Positions 1 through 7,917 of a stretch of DNA of 64,000 nt are shown one piece after another. This stretch comes from an uncultured Chryseobacterium sp. Its GTDB lineage: Bacteria; Bacteroidota; Bacteroidia; Flavobacteriales; Weeksellaceae. Under the pieces are notes generated by a model. The model saw only the letters and a program-made list of their open reading frames with translations, did no database searches and had not been told where the DNA came from. Position 1 is the stretch's first letter; the number at the start of each line of letters is the position of its first letter. The stretch lies in the NCBI GenBank assembly GCA_913777465.1, contig CAJYRQ010000085.1:1-64000 (forward strand). Direction: 5' to 3'. The position numbers were made by a program, and so were the translations under genes.

Positions 1-135
1 TTCTTTTGGTACGGTGATTTTTTCTTCAAAGTAAATATGTAAAAGGTTCTCTTTCTCTTCAAAGCTGACAATATTGAAATGGGAAATTAAATATTCGGGA
101 AGCAGTAATTTCAAAAGTTCGTTCTCATCAGGCAT
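1..135 (-). CDS. ISAon1-type transposase, N-terminal region (partial, runs off window edge)
   Basis: An ATG at 135 opens a frame that stays open for 45 codons to the window edge, beginning MPDENELLKLLLPEYL and rich in Leu/Glu. This resembles the short N-terminal-region protein that precedes the transposase in ISAon1-family elements of Bacteroidota, where the transposase is encoded as two consecutive frames. Only the first 45 residues are visible, so family assignment is from recognition of the start only. The gene reads out of the window on the minus strand. If correct, the element's right end should lie between 136 and about 235; I could not define a terminal inverted repeat with one end only. 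Confidence 0.5.
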   Translation of the reverse strand, partial: MPDENELLKLLLPEYLISHFNIVSFEEKENLLHIYFEEKITVPKE

Positions 136-235
136 TCAACAAAAATAAAACTTTATCTTTTTCTCCCCAACTTTTGTAACTGATCCATTTTTAGCATAAG
201 TCTAAAAACAGAATCAATGAATTTAGTTAATAAAT

Positions 236-268
236 AAACCTAACGGTTTTTTGAAACCCGTTAGGTTT
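236..268 (-). terminator. Hairpin terminator downstream of the GNAT gene
   Basis: An 11-bp perfect inverted repeat (arms 236-246 and 258-268) with an A/T loop, followed on the minus strand by a T-rich run. It lies 64 nt after the stop of the acetyltransferase gene and fits a rho-independent terminator. Confidence 0.7.
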
Positions 269-331
269 GTGACTGTTAATTTATTATCAAAAGAATTCCA
301 GATTATGAGACAGAGGTCAGGAAATAAGCCG

Positions 332-892
332 TTAAATCCGGTTTAACTTCGCATACATTTCCAGGCTGATGAATTTGCCGTCTTTCATTTCGCAATCTCT
401 CATAATGCCTTCAAGTTCAAAACCCAGCTGAGCCATTATTTTTTTGCTGTTGCTGTTTTCTGTTTCCACGACGGCTTCGATCCGGTGGATCATCATTTTT
501 TGAAAAGCATAGTTGCAGGCGGTCCGCCCGGCTTCCCCGATGATTCCGGAACCCCAGTATTCGGGCAGCAGCCAGTAGCCCATTTCGGTTTTCCGGTGCT
601 CTTTGTTCCGGTTGTTGAATCCGACGGCTCCGAGAAAGGCTTGGTCCTGTCTGCTACAGACGGCCCACCAAATCCCTTTTTCTTCTTTCTCGATCATGGC
701 GAACCAGTCCATCTGCTCCTGAGTGGCTTCCAGACTGCCGTAGCTTACACCATAATACCTGATCACCTCCGGATGTGATAGTCCTTTGTACACCGGTTCG
801 ATATCATCCGGTTGAAATCTCCGCAGCAAAAGTCTGTCGGTAATTAAAACCGGGAAAAGATTTTCGTGGTCTCTGCCTGTATTCTTGTTCAT
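332..892 (-). CDS. GNAT family N-acetyltransferase (RimJ/RimL-like)
   Basis: This 186-residue protein is a cytoplasmic acetyl-CoA-dependent acyltransferase of the RimJ/RimL-like GNAT group. The N-terminal ITDRLLLRRF and the central GYWLLPEYWGSGI, which contains the acetyl-CoA pyrophosphate-binding loop, are typical; the LGFELEGIMRD near residue 155 is the usual C-terminal strand pair. Members acetylate ribosomal protein N-termini, amino acids or small amines; the substrate cannot be read from sequence. It is the last gene of a likely minus-strand group prmA, SH3 protein, acetyltransferase, separated by 18 and 25 nt, and is followed by a hairpin terminator. Confidence 0.85.
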   Translation of the reverse strand: MNKNTGRDHENLFPVLITDRLLLRRFQPDDIEPVYKGLSHPEVIRYYGVSYGSLEATQEQMDWFAMIEKEEKGIWWAVCSRQDQAFLGAVGFNNRNKEHRKTEMGYWLLPEYWGSGIIGEAGRTACNYAFQKMMIHRIEAVVETENSNSKKIMAQLGFELEGIMRDCEMKDGKFISLEMYAKLNRI

Positions 893-917
893 CAGTCCTG
901 TTTGAGAATTAAGGGTT

Positions 918-1757
918 TTATCTCAGTCGGTAAGCGTTACCGTCCCAAAGGTATGTTTTGGAAGCTTTTTTCTTTCTTTCGCGGTCCTTTTCATCTTTTT
1001 CCATTTCCTCCATTTTAAAGATGAATGCATTTGGAATTCCGCCTTTGTCATTAGGGAAAATAAATTCTTCGTGATGGTAGTATACATCTGCATCTCCTAC
1101 GCTCATCAGCTGAGGCAGGACAATGAGTTTTTTACTGGTAAATAAAATGTATTGGTCATACCCGGGAATTCCGCACGCCTCCCCGGAAACACTGGCTTTT
1201 AAGGTAAATTCCACATTTTTGAGTTTATGATTGCTTTCTACCGTAAAAGTTCCGTAGCTCAGGCTTTCTCCCGAGCCTGTATCGAAGGAAACCTCATCGA
1301 TTATCGTATTGCCTTCCATCATCTTTACGGCAGCCATATTCTGTTGAATGGTCCCGGTAGGAAACTGCGGATCTTTTTTAGCCACGGTTTTTGTAAGGCC
1401 TAAAAGAAAATCATAGCCGTTTTTATTCCGGTAGCCCGTGCAGAGGTTTCCGCCCCAGATATAGCCTTCGGAATTCCGGCCGTCTTTATCGTAAGAAATT
1501 TTGTACCAGTTGGCCGCCCTTTCGCCCAGCTTCAGGACCGTTTCTTCTTTTTTAAGGATGAATACCTGCTGATTGGCCTGCAAAGAATCCAGTACCTCTG
1601 CATTTACCTGAGGAGCTTGGCGGATCCTCGCACCGGCGGTAAATATTTTCTGCGGTTTGTTTTCTTCGAAATTAAAAATTCCATCGGCATACGTTTCTTC
1701 CTGCGCCAACAGGAATTGAACGGTAAGCAGGAATAAAGCGGTAAAAAAGGTTTTCAT
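918..1757 (-). CDS. Secreted SH3-domain protein of unknown function
   Basis: The 279-residue product starts with a clean signal peptide (MKTFFTALFLLTVQFLLAQ), so it is exported to the periplasm or surface. Residues about 35-105 look like a bacterial SH3 domain: IRQAPQVNAEVLDSL, a WYKISY strand and EGYIWGGNL. Bacterial SH3 domains usually bind cell-wall or other extracellular ligands. The rest is beta-rich with no catalytic motif I recognise, and the tail is charged (KDEKDRERKKK) before WDGNAYRLR. It lies 18 nt downstream of prmA, probably co-transcribed. Function is not assignable. Confidence 0.75.
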   Translation of the reverse strand: MKTFFTALFLLTVQFLLAQEETYADGIFNFEENKPQKIFTAGARIRQAPQVNAEVLDSLQANQQVFILKKEETVLKLGERAANWYKISYDKDGRNSEGYIWGGNLCTGYRNKNGYDFLLGLTKTVAKKDPQFPTGTIQQNMAAVKMMEGNTIIDEVSFDTGSGESLSYGTFTVESNHKLKNVEFTLKASVSGEACGIPGYDQYILFTSKKLIVLPQLMSVGDADVYYHHEEFIFPNDKGGIPNAFIFKMEEMEKDEKDRERKKKASKTYLWDGNAYRLR

Positions 1758-1775
1758 ATTAATATTTCGGTGGTA

Positions 1776-2603
1776 TTATTTTTCGAGGAGCAGGCTCACC
1801 CATTCTTCCCGCTGCAGCTGCTTTTTAGGCTCCAGTCCGTTTTCTCTGCAGACTTCTAGGATATCATCCACATCGAAGAAGCACAGTCCGGAAAGCAGAA
1901 GTTTCCCTCCGGCGTTCAACACGGTCACATAGGTCGGAATATCGGAAATCAGGATGTTTCTGTTGATGTTGGCCAGAATGATATCGTAATTTTCTGTTCC
2001 TAAGTTTTCAGCAGTTCCCAGTTCGATGTCCAGTTCTACGTTGTTGCGGGCAGCATTTTCCTTTGAATTTTCTACCGACCATTCGTCGATGTCGATCGCT
2101 TTTGTTTCTCCGGCCCCGTTCTGTTTGGCATAGATGGCCAGCACGGAAGTTCCACAACCCATGTCCAGCACTTTTTTATCCTGGAAATCGATATCCATCA
2201 TCTGCTGGATCATCAGGTGGGTGGTCGGGTGGTGTCCCGTTCCGAAAGACATTTTCGGCTGGATCACGATTTCGTGCATTCCCGGAACCGACTCGTGGAA
2301 TTCGGCACGGATCAGCACTTTATCATCGATGTTGATCGGCTCGAAGTTCTTTTCCCACTCTTCATTCCAGTTGATATTGGGCATTTCTTTGAAGGTATAT
2401 AAGATTTTTACTTCTTCATTTTCAAAAATCGGCAACGCTTTCAGTTCTTCTTCATTAAAAAGGTCTTTCTGGATATATCCTAAAATCCCTTCCAGCTCTT
2501 CGGTGAAACTGTCAAAACCGATCTGAATCAGTTCGGCCATCAATATTTCGTTCCACGGCTGAAGCGGTGTAATTTTGAAATCGAATTCTAAATAATTTTG
2601 CAT
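1776..2603 (-). CDS. prmA: Ribosomal protein L11 methyltransferase
   Basis: PrmA uses S-adenosylmethionine to trimethylate ribosomal protein L11. The 275-residue protein has the expected two parts: an N-terminal L11-recognition domain (about 1-95) and a Rossmann methyltransferase fold with SAM motif VLDMGCGTSVLAIYA. MSFGTGHHPTTHLM just before it and ILANINRNIL after it are hallmark PrmA motifs. I start at the ATG at 2603 (MQNYLEFDF) rather than an in-frame ATG six codons upstream, because homologues begin close to this point. It is slightly shorter than the E. coli enzyme (293), as usual in Bacteroidota. Confidence 0.93.
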   Translation of the reverse strand: MQNYLEFDFKITPLQPWNEILMAELIQIGFDSFTEELEGILGYIQKDLFNEEELKALPIFENEEVKILYTFKEMPNINWNEEWEKNFEPINIDDKVLIRAEFHESVPGMHEIVIQPKMSFGTGHHPTTHLMIQQMMDIDFQDKKVLDMGCGTSVLAIYAKQNGAGETKAIDIDEWSVENSKENAARNNVELDIELGTAENLGTENYDIILANINRNILISDIPTYVTVLNAGGKLLLSGLCFFDVDDILEVCRENGLEPKKQLQREEWVSLLLEK

Positions 2604-2621
2604 ATGACTAATTTGCTGCAA

Positions 2622-2820
2622 AAATAAATATTTAAAAATTGAATTTTAAAAATTGCTTGGCTAAATTGCGGATTGACGTTTTACGGTTTTAGAAATGAAG
2701 TAATGCGGTTGGAATTTAACACATAAGATCCATGAGATATTAGATTGATAATGTTTTGAAAATATTTCAGAGCACATTAGAATGAAAATCAAAGATTTTC
2801 AAATAGATATGGTGGTTAAA
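2622..2820. other. Non-coding gap leading into a dispersed repeat
   Basis: AT-rich spacer upstream of prmA with no convincing frame. It holds the prmA promoter region on the minus strand, but I see no clear TAnnTTTG motif. From about 2821 it becomes recognisable dispersed repeat. Confidence 0.5.
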
Positions 2821-3155
2821 AATAACCGGAAAATTTTAACCGCAAAAGGGTCAAAAGATATTCATGCTGGTAAAAAAGTTGCATGTTTATGCCGGTAAAA
2901 GCGCACAGAAGTGTTTAAAAATCTCTGATTTTTGTAACCCCATGATTCTAAGGAACCGCTGTCCGGTGGCTGAGCGGAATCAAAGCCATGTCATCAATGG
3001 AATCCATATCCATCTTTTCCAAGCGATGCTCTAATACTATGGTAAGATCCTTATGGATGGACAAACGACGTGGTTAAACTTCTGATTTAATATAGTTTAT
3101 GCAATAAATATGCGCAAACATCTGTGAAGATCCGTGCGAATCTGTGGTTAAAAAT
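2821..3155 (-). repeat. Inverted copy of the ~330-bp composite intergenic repeat
   Basis: Read on the minus strand this stretch follows, segment by segment, the plus-strand sequence at 21.55-21.87 kb and 21.89-22.21 kb. Shared blocks in order: TTAACCACAGATT with CACGGAT and CACAGA; GCGCATATTTATTGCA; TTGTCCATCC; GGAAAAGATGGATATGGATT; the dyad-like GCTCAGCCACCGG; TTCCTTAGAATCAT; CTTTTGACCC; GGTTAAAATTTTCCG. No frame is conserved between copies, so this is a non-coding repeat, not a gene remnant. Confidence 0.75.
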
Positions 3156-3225
3156 ACCTGCGATACTTCATAAATATACCTCGTAGGAAAAGTTTACCCC
3201 TTATGCCATTCTCTTAATTTCCAAT

Positions 3226-3250
3226 AAAAAGCGGACCGAAGCCCGCTTTA
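3226..3250 (-). terminator. Terminator of the SDR gene
   Basis: The minus strand reads AAAGCGGGCTTCGGTCCGCT followed by TTTTATT: a 7-bp stem with GC-rich base and a T run, 61 nt after the SDR stop codon. Confidence 0.8.
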
Positions 3251-3310
3251 GATATACGATCAGGTTCCAACCTTGGAACCCAAAACTTTAAGCTTTTAAT
3301 GTTAATCCGA

Positions 3311-4024
3311 TTACGGATTCGTTGAGAAAATAGAACCGTTGGCAATTAAAGCGCGTCGGTTCATTTTCAGGATGTCGCGTACCCATTCGGCGAAATCTTC
3401 CGGCTGAAGGACTTTTTCAGGATTCCCATCGGTTAATCCGCCCTGGATGGACATATCGGAAGCAATGGTGCTTGGCGTTAACGTGATGACCCGGATGTTC
3501 TGCTTTCTCCACTCTGCCATCATGGATTGCGACAGGGAAACTACGGCTGCTTTGGAGGCTGCATAGGCCGACATATTCGGTCCGCCTTTCAGGCCGGCTG
3601 TTGAAGCAACATTGACGATATCACCTTCTCCTCTCTCCTTGATGAACGGATAAGCCGCTTTAGCTGCATAATATACCCCGAAAAGGTTGGTTTTGATCAC
3701 CTGCTCCCAGGTTTCGGAAGGCATTTCTTCAATAGATCCGAAGTCGCCGATGCCCGCATTGTTGATCAGGATATCGATGCCGCCCAGCTGCTCCGCCAGC
3801 GATTCGATCCCGGCTTTCACGTGGATCTCATTATCGATGCTGAACACGGCATAGGCCGCTTTAACGCCCAGCTTCTGAATTTCATCAACCGTCATTTTAA
3901 GGTTTTCCTCATTTCTTCCTGTAATTCCGATGTTAACCCCTTCTGCTGCCAGCGCCATGGCCACCGCTTTTCCCAATCCTCTTCCGCCGCCGGTAATGAC
4001 GGCATTTTTTCCGTTGATATTCAT
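3311..4024 (-). CDS. Short-chain dehydrogenase/reductase (3-ketoacyl-ACP reductase-like)
   Basis: A 237-residue classical SDR enzyme. It shows the N-terminal NAD(P)-binding motif GGGRGLGKA (about 12-20), the NNAG motif in INNAGIGDFG, the catalytic Ser in VNVASTAG, and the YAASK active-site pair. Such enzymes reduce 3-oxo groups or oxidise secondary alcohols with NADP(H) in the cytoplasm; it resembles FabG, but FabG is usually linked to fatty-acid genes and this copy is alone, so the substrate is unknown. The gene has its own terminator (3226-3250). Confidence 0.88.
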   Translation of the reverse strand: MNINGKNAVITGGGRGLGKAVAMALAAEGVNIGITGRNEENLKMTVDEIQKLGVKAAYAVFSIDNEIHVKAGIESLAEQLGGIDILINNAGIGDFGSIEEMPSETWEQVIKTNLFGVYYAAKAAYPFIKERGEGDIVNVASTAGLKGGPNMSAYAASKAAVVSLSQSMMAEWRKQNIRVITLTPSTIASDMSIQGGLTDGNPEKVLQPEDFAEWVRDILKMNRRALIANGSIFSTNP

Positions 4025-4179
4025 TGTAAGAATTTTTTATTCATACCTGCAAATTTACGAAAGATGATCCGGAAAAGAGAAATAACAAGGGTTATTGTAA
4101 TCATTGACAAAATAAATCCGTAAATCTTTGAGATCTGGTTAAGGTTTAGATTAACGTCAACTGGAAGAAGAACATCAAT

Positions 4180-4213
4180 AGGCTGGAAGATGGAAGCCGG
4201 ATGCCGGAAGTTT
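4180..4213 (+). repeat. GGAAGCTGG-type dispersed repeat (short copy)
   Basis: GGCTGGAAGATGGAAGCCGG followed by ATGCCGGAAG: a purine-rich unit found again at 11.27, 33.58-33.85, 35.74-35.87 and 36.01-36.04 kb. Here it sits in the gap upstream of the SDR gene. Confidence 0.6.
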
Positions 4214-4251
4214 CTCATTTCAGACATAGGTTCAAAGGTCTTTATCATCAA

Positions 4252-4523
4252 ACTAAGTAGGTTGTCGCTTTATCAGAGAAGTTTTTATTTAATTCTGAAT
4301 AACCAGCTTTGGTTATTTTTCAATTAGGGTGCTTTACAGTTCCAGAGCAACGGCTTAGTAAAGGATAGAATGAAATCCTGTCAGAAGCATAAACCGTCTA
4401 TTTATTCCGGCAAGATGAGTAATATTTAAATCCGACTGAATCAGCCTCATTTTTATTTTTGAATTAAATAATCAACTAAATATGATGTTGATACGATCGA
4501 ACTCACGTTAAGTTATTAAAAAT
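4252..4523. other. Non-coding gap
   Basis: No credible coding frame. A stretch around 4362-4385 (AGGATAGAATGAAATCCTGT) resembles the one at about 29127-29152, suggesting another minor intergenic repeat. Confidence 0.4.
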
Positions 4524-4552
4524 TAAAACCGACCCAAAAGCGGGCCGGTTTC
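4524..4552 (-). terminator. Terminator of the phosphoesterase gene
   Basis: Inverted repeat AAACCG-a-CCC / GGG-c-CGGTTT with a short A-rich loop, 27 nt past the stop of the phosphoesterase on the minus strand, followed by T-rich sequence. Confidence 0.7.
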
Positions 4553-4578
4553 GTTGAAAGTATAGTAATAAATGAAAA

Positions 4579-6162
4579 TTAAGGAATAATAATCTGGTTC
4601 TGCACATCGAACTCCTCCATTGCAGCGAACCGGTTGCCGTACATATCCGTTGCTCTTACCTCAACCTTGTGTTTTCCCAGGGAAAGTTTTTTCGGGAATT
4701 CCCCGGTCCAGATATGCCTGGACATTTCCGGGTTGGAAGGCCTTCTGCCCGCCAGCATGGTCTGGGTAGTATCCCATTTGAAAACCGATAGGACAAAGCT
4801 CGGGTCTACCGTTTCATCGTACTGCATGTCTTCCCATGCGCCACCGTCTATTCTGTATTCCACCTTGTCTTTTTTGCTTCCCATAAAGAAGTTCGCCAGG
4901 ATTTTTGCAGAGGTTTTTGAAGGGAAAGGAACGACTTTCGGCACGTACAGGTTGATCTGGTAGTCTTCCGGTTTTCCGGCCGTTTTGTATTTTACTTTGT
5001 ATTCGTTATTGCTGAAGCTGATGAAGGAATATCCTTTGGCCGTCCCGTCCCTCATGGTAGAAGTCGGCAATCCAAGATCATCGGAAGTCCCGGACCACCA
5101 GTCGCCGCAAGTGGTCCCGACGTTGTATTCATGAAGGTCTTTGGAACCGGTCCATCCTGCTTCTTTCCCATAGAACAGCTGCTGCTGGATGTGGGTGTGC
5201 GCCGACAGAAGCAAAGCATTTTTAAAAGGCGCCAGATTGTCGAATAATTTCTGACGGTCGGAGTTCCTGAAATTGTCTTCGTTCTTATGGTCCAGAGGAA
5301 TATGGAAAGAAACGACGATCAGTTTGTTTTTATCCACCAGCTTCAGATCGTTTTCGATAAACTGCAGCTGATCTTCGCGGAAACCGCCCCAATAACCTTT
5401 TCCGTCGCGTGGATCCGGATAGAGAATGTCATCCAGCATGATGAAGTGCACATTTCCGTAATTGAAGGAATAGTTGGCCGGACCGAAGTTTGATTCAAAC
5501 GTTTCATCGGAGAGCCTGTCTTCTTTCGCATCGTAATTCATGTCGTGGTTTCCCATCACGTTATACCATGGCAATCCCACTTCTTTCATCACATCGGCAT
5601 AAGGTTTCTGCAGGCTCAGATTGTCCCCTACCAGATCCCCGAGGCTGATTCCCAAAACGGCATTTTTCTTCGTACTTTTCACTTCGTTCACGATGGCTCT
5701 CCTGAAATAATCCAGCTGCTTCTCCGTGTAAGGCTGCGGATCGCCGAAAACCAGAATATCGAAATTCTTGCTTTCGTTCTGCTTGTTCAGCGCGAAATTG
5801 ATTTCTTTCGGAAGTTCCCCGGTAGGCGCCGAACCTTTGTATTTAAAATCGGCCGGCGACCCTTTCGGTTTATACTGGTAGTAATATTGTGGAAGGTTGT
5901 TCCCGTTTACGGGCGTCATATATCCGGAAGGTTTGATCACAAAGATGGTCTGCCCGTCCTGGACCGGCAGGCTGTACCTCCCGTTTTTATCGGTAAGGAC
6001 CACCTGGGCGCCATTGGAAACGGCGACGCCTTCAATTCCTTTTTCACGGTTTTCTTTTTTCTGGTTTTTGTTACCGTCTTCATACACATATCCCGAAACG
6101 GAAGCCTGGGAGAATGCCATGGCTGAAATCAGCAGGCAGGGCATTAAAAATTTTATGTTCAT
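4579..6162 (-). CDS. Secreted calcineurin-like phosphoesterase (three-domain)
   Basis: A 527-residue exported metallophosphoesterase. After the signal peptide (MNIKFLMPCLLISAMAFSQ) comes a beta-sandwich N-terminal domain (about 22-110, SVSGYVYEDGNKNQ), the metal-dependent core, and a C-terminal beta domain (about 370-520). The core shows the dinuclear metal motifs: FGDPQP, SLGDLVGDN, MGNHDMNY, SFHIPL and SAHTHIQ. I start at the ATG at 6162 because it gives the signal peptide directly; an upstream in-frame start would bury it. It is encoded downstream of susCD on the same strand, so it probably hydrolyses a phosphodiester or phosphomonoester at the surface or in the periplasm. Exact substrate unknown. 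Confidence 0.88.
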   Translation of the reverse strand: MNIKFLMPCLLISAMAFSQASVSGYVYEDGNKNQKKENREKGIEGVAVSNGAQVVLTDKNGRYSLPVQDGQTIFVIKPSGYMTPVNGNNLPQYYYQYKPKGSPADFKYKGSAPTGELPKEINFALNKQNESKNFDILVFGDPQPYTEKQLDYFRRAIVNEVKSTKKNAVLGISLGDLVGDNLSLQKPYADVMKEVGLPWYNVMGNHDMNYDAKEDRLSDETFESNFGPANYSFNYGNVHFIMLDDILYPDPRDGKGYWGGFREDQLQFIENDLKLVDKNKLIVVSFHIPLDHKNEDNFRNSDRQKLFDNLAPFKNALLLSAHTHIQQQLFYGKEAGWTGSKDLHEYNVGTTCGDWWSGTSDDLGLPTSTMRDGTAKGYSFISFSNNEYKVKYKTAGKPEDYQINLYVPKVVPFPSKTSAKILANFFMGSKKDKVEYRIDGGAWEDMQYDETVDPSFVLSVFKWDTTQTMLAGRRPSNPEMSRHIWTGEFPKKLSLGKHKVEVRATDMYGNRFAAMEEFDVQNQIIIP

Positions 6163-6244
6163 TATTTTATTCTGTTGAATTATTTCTTTAAATATTTGTT
6201 GCTTGGCACATGGCTTTCGGAGCACGGAGTTCACCAAGATTTTT

Positions 6245-6400
6245 TTGACTGCAATACCGTTTTAAGTTTCACAAAGCCGTTCTACTTATAAGAGAACACG
6301 GAGCCTATTATTGATAGGAACACAGAGTGCAGTAAGTTTTGTTGACTGCAATACCGTTTTAAGTTTCACAAAGCCGTTCTACTTATAAGAGAACACAGAG
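6245..6400 (+). repeat. Two 59-bp direct repeats
   Basis: Copies at 6245-6303 and 6342-6400 differ at one position only (g/a near the end), period 97 bp. Each starts TTGACTGCAATACCG and ends AGAGAACAC(G/A)GAG. The 38-bp spacer contains a partial further AACACAGAG. The pair fills the gap between susD and the phosphoesterase gene. Confidence 0.9.
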
Positions 6401-6457
6401 TCTTATTGGCAAATTTTGAATCATTGAATTTTGAATCATTAAGTTTTTACGCTTTGA

Positions 6458-7906
6458 TTATTTATTCCACCACACTTTTACATTGATGTTGTCGCCGCCC
6501 ATCTGCTGTACGGCTGCCTGGTAATTGTTGGTGTTTAATACTCTTGGATTCGGCGGATACATCAGCCTTGACGGCATGACTCCGTTATTCAGCAATCCTC
6601 CGTTGTTCGGCAGTACCGGGAATCCGGTTCTTCTTTTTTCAAACCACTGCTGCTGGTCTACAAAGAACAGGGCAACGTATTTCTGCAGCATGATCCTTTC
6701 CAGGGTTCCGTTGTAGGCGACATTGGCATTGGTGAAATAATTGGATGGCATGGTGGCACCCCACTGTTCAATGGTAGCCTTTACGCCGCTTTCATAATAC
6801 GTCTGGGCACTTCCGGGAATCACGCCTTTAAAAGCCAGTTCCGAAAGGATAAACTGCAGCTCGGCATACGGGAATACCAGAATATTAAGCGGAGCTTTGG
6901 AAAGGTTCTGGTTCATGTTGGACGGCTGGTAGTCGAATACCGTTCCGTAAGCATAACCTGACGGAGCCCCTTTATACCCGATGTTCGCGTTGGAAAGATT
7001 TTTTGCCTGGCTGAAAAACAGAGCCATTCTCGGATCATTGTTCGCTTTTAACGTCTCTACAAAAAATGCTGAAACAGCTCTTCCGGTTGTAAAATCCTGA
7101 GGTCTTGTAATCGGCGGCAGAAGTGGAGCTACACCGGTTACCGCCACTTTTGCGGTTTCCGAATTGCTCTGGAAAATAGGATAAGTGGTCGGGTTGCTGA
7201 TAATTTCCTGGATCCGCTCTTTTACATTCACTTCACCGTCTTTGCTCAGGATCCGGGTCAGCAAACGCAGGGAAAGCGAGTTGCAGAACTTTTTCCAGTT
7301 GGTAATCCCGTTCACATCACTTTCCGCTTTATAGAAAAGATCCGGCCCACCCAGTGTTTTTGTTGTGATGAAAAGGGAATTGGCGGTCTTCAGGTCATTC
7401 AGCAACTGAACATAGATATCTTTCTGACGGTCGAATTTCGGCTGGGAGATATTATCTTCCAGGCTGGAAGCTTCAGAAAACGGTACATCCCCGTAGGTAT
7501 CGGTAAGATTGGAATAGATCCAGGCATTCAGCACCATGGAAATGGCCAGGTAGTTCGGATCATTGTCCCTTTCTGCGGCAAACTTCATGTCTTTTACCTG
7601 CTTGATCCACTTGTAGCTGTTGTTCCAGAATCCGGCTCCCGTGTTTTCGGTGATGTTGTACCGGCTCAGGGTATTTCCTTCATTGGGAAAATCCAGGGAA
7701 ACCTGCATCAGATCGAAGGTGAAATCGTTTGCCCTCATATAGTTTACGGCCGACATATTATACTGTACCGGTACGAGCAGCTTTGAAGCTACGGGTTCGC
7801 TGATCCGGCTGTTGTCGGTATTTACCTCATCAAGCGTTCTGCTGCATGAAACCGGAATGAAACCGATTCCTGCAACCAATAGGATATTTAAAAGTAATTT
7901 TTTCAT
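6458..7906 (-). CDS. SusD/RagB-family outer-membrane lipoprotein
   Basis: SusD-like proteins are surface lipoproteins that form the lid of a SusC transporter and bind its ligand. The 482-residue product has a lipoprotein signal peptide with the lipobox cysteine in IPVSCSRTLDEV, followed by DNSRISEPVASKLL and helical TPR-like segments; the pattern fits the SusD-like_2 group (usual length about 480-530). It follows susC by 11 nt on the same strand, the normal order. The nearby phosphoesterase and glycerophosphodiester phosphodiesterase suggest an organophosphate ligand rather than a glycan, but the sequence does not prove it. Confidence 0.9.
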   Translation of the reverse strand: MKKLLLNILLVAGIGFIPVSCSRTLDEVNTDNSRISEPVASKLLVPVQYNMSAVNYMRANDFTFDLMQVSLDFPNEGNTLSRYNITENTGAGFWNNSYKWIKQVKDMKFAAERDNDPNYLAISMVLNAWIYSNLTDTYGDVPFSEASSLEDNISQPKFDRQKDIYVQLLNDLKTANSLFITTKTLGGPDLFYKAESDVNGITNWKKFCNSLSLRLLTRILSKDGEVNVKERIQEIISNPTTYPIFQSNSETAKVAVTGVAPLLPPITRPQDFTTGRAVSAFFVETLKANNDPRMALFFSQAKNLSNANIGYKGAPSGYAYGTVFDYQPSNMNQNLSKAPLNILVFPYAELQFILSELAFKGVIPGSAQTYYESGVKATIEQWGATMPSNYFTNANVAYNGTLERIMLQKYVALFFVDQQQWFEKRRTGFPVLPNNGGLLNNGVMPSRLMYPPNPRVLNTNNYQAAVQQMGGDNINVKVWWNK

Positions 7907-7917
7907 GTTGTAAGATT

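Noticed and set aside
140-147. TATTTTTG on the minus strand ahead of the transposase start
   Set aside because: It ends 4 nt from the ATG, leaving no room for a leader; likely chance in AT-rich sequence.
4021-4251. 76-codon minus-strand frame upstream of the SDR gene
   Set aside because: It runs through a GGAAGCTGG-type repeat, has no recognisable domain and overlaps the SDR start. Its hydrophobic stretch is not enough support.
5545-6126. 193-codon plus-strand frame antisense to the phosphoesterase
   Set aside because: Complement of a gene with all catalytic motifs; no promoter or domain support.
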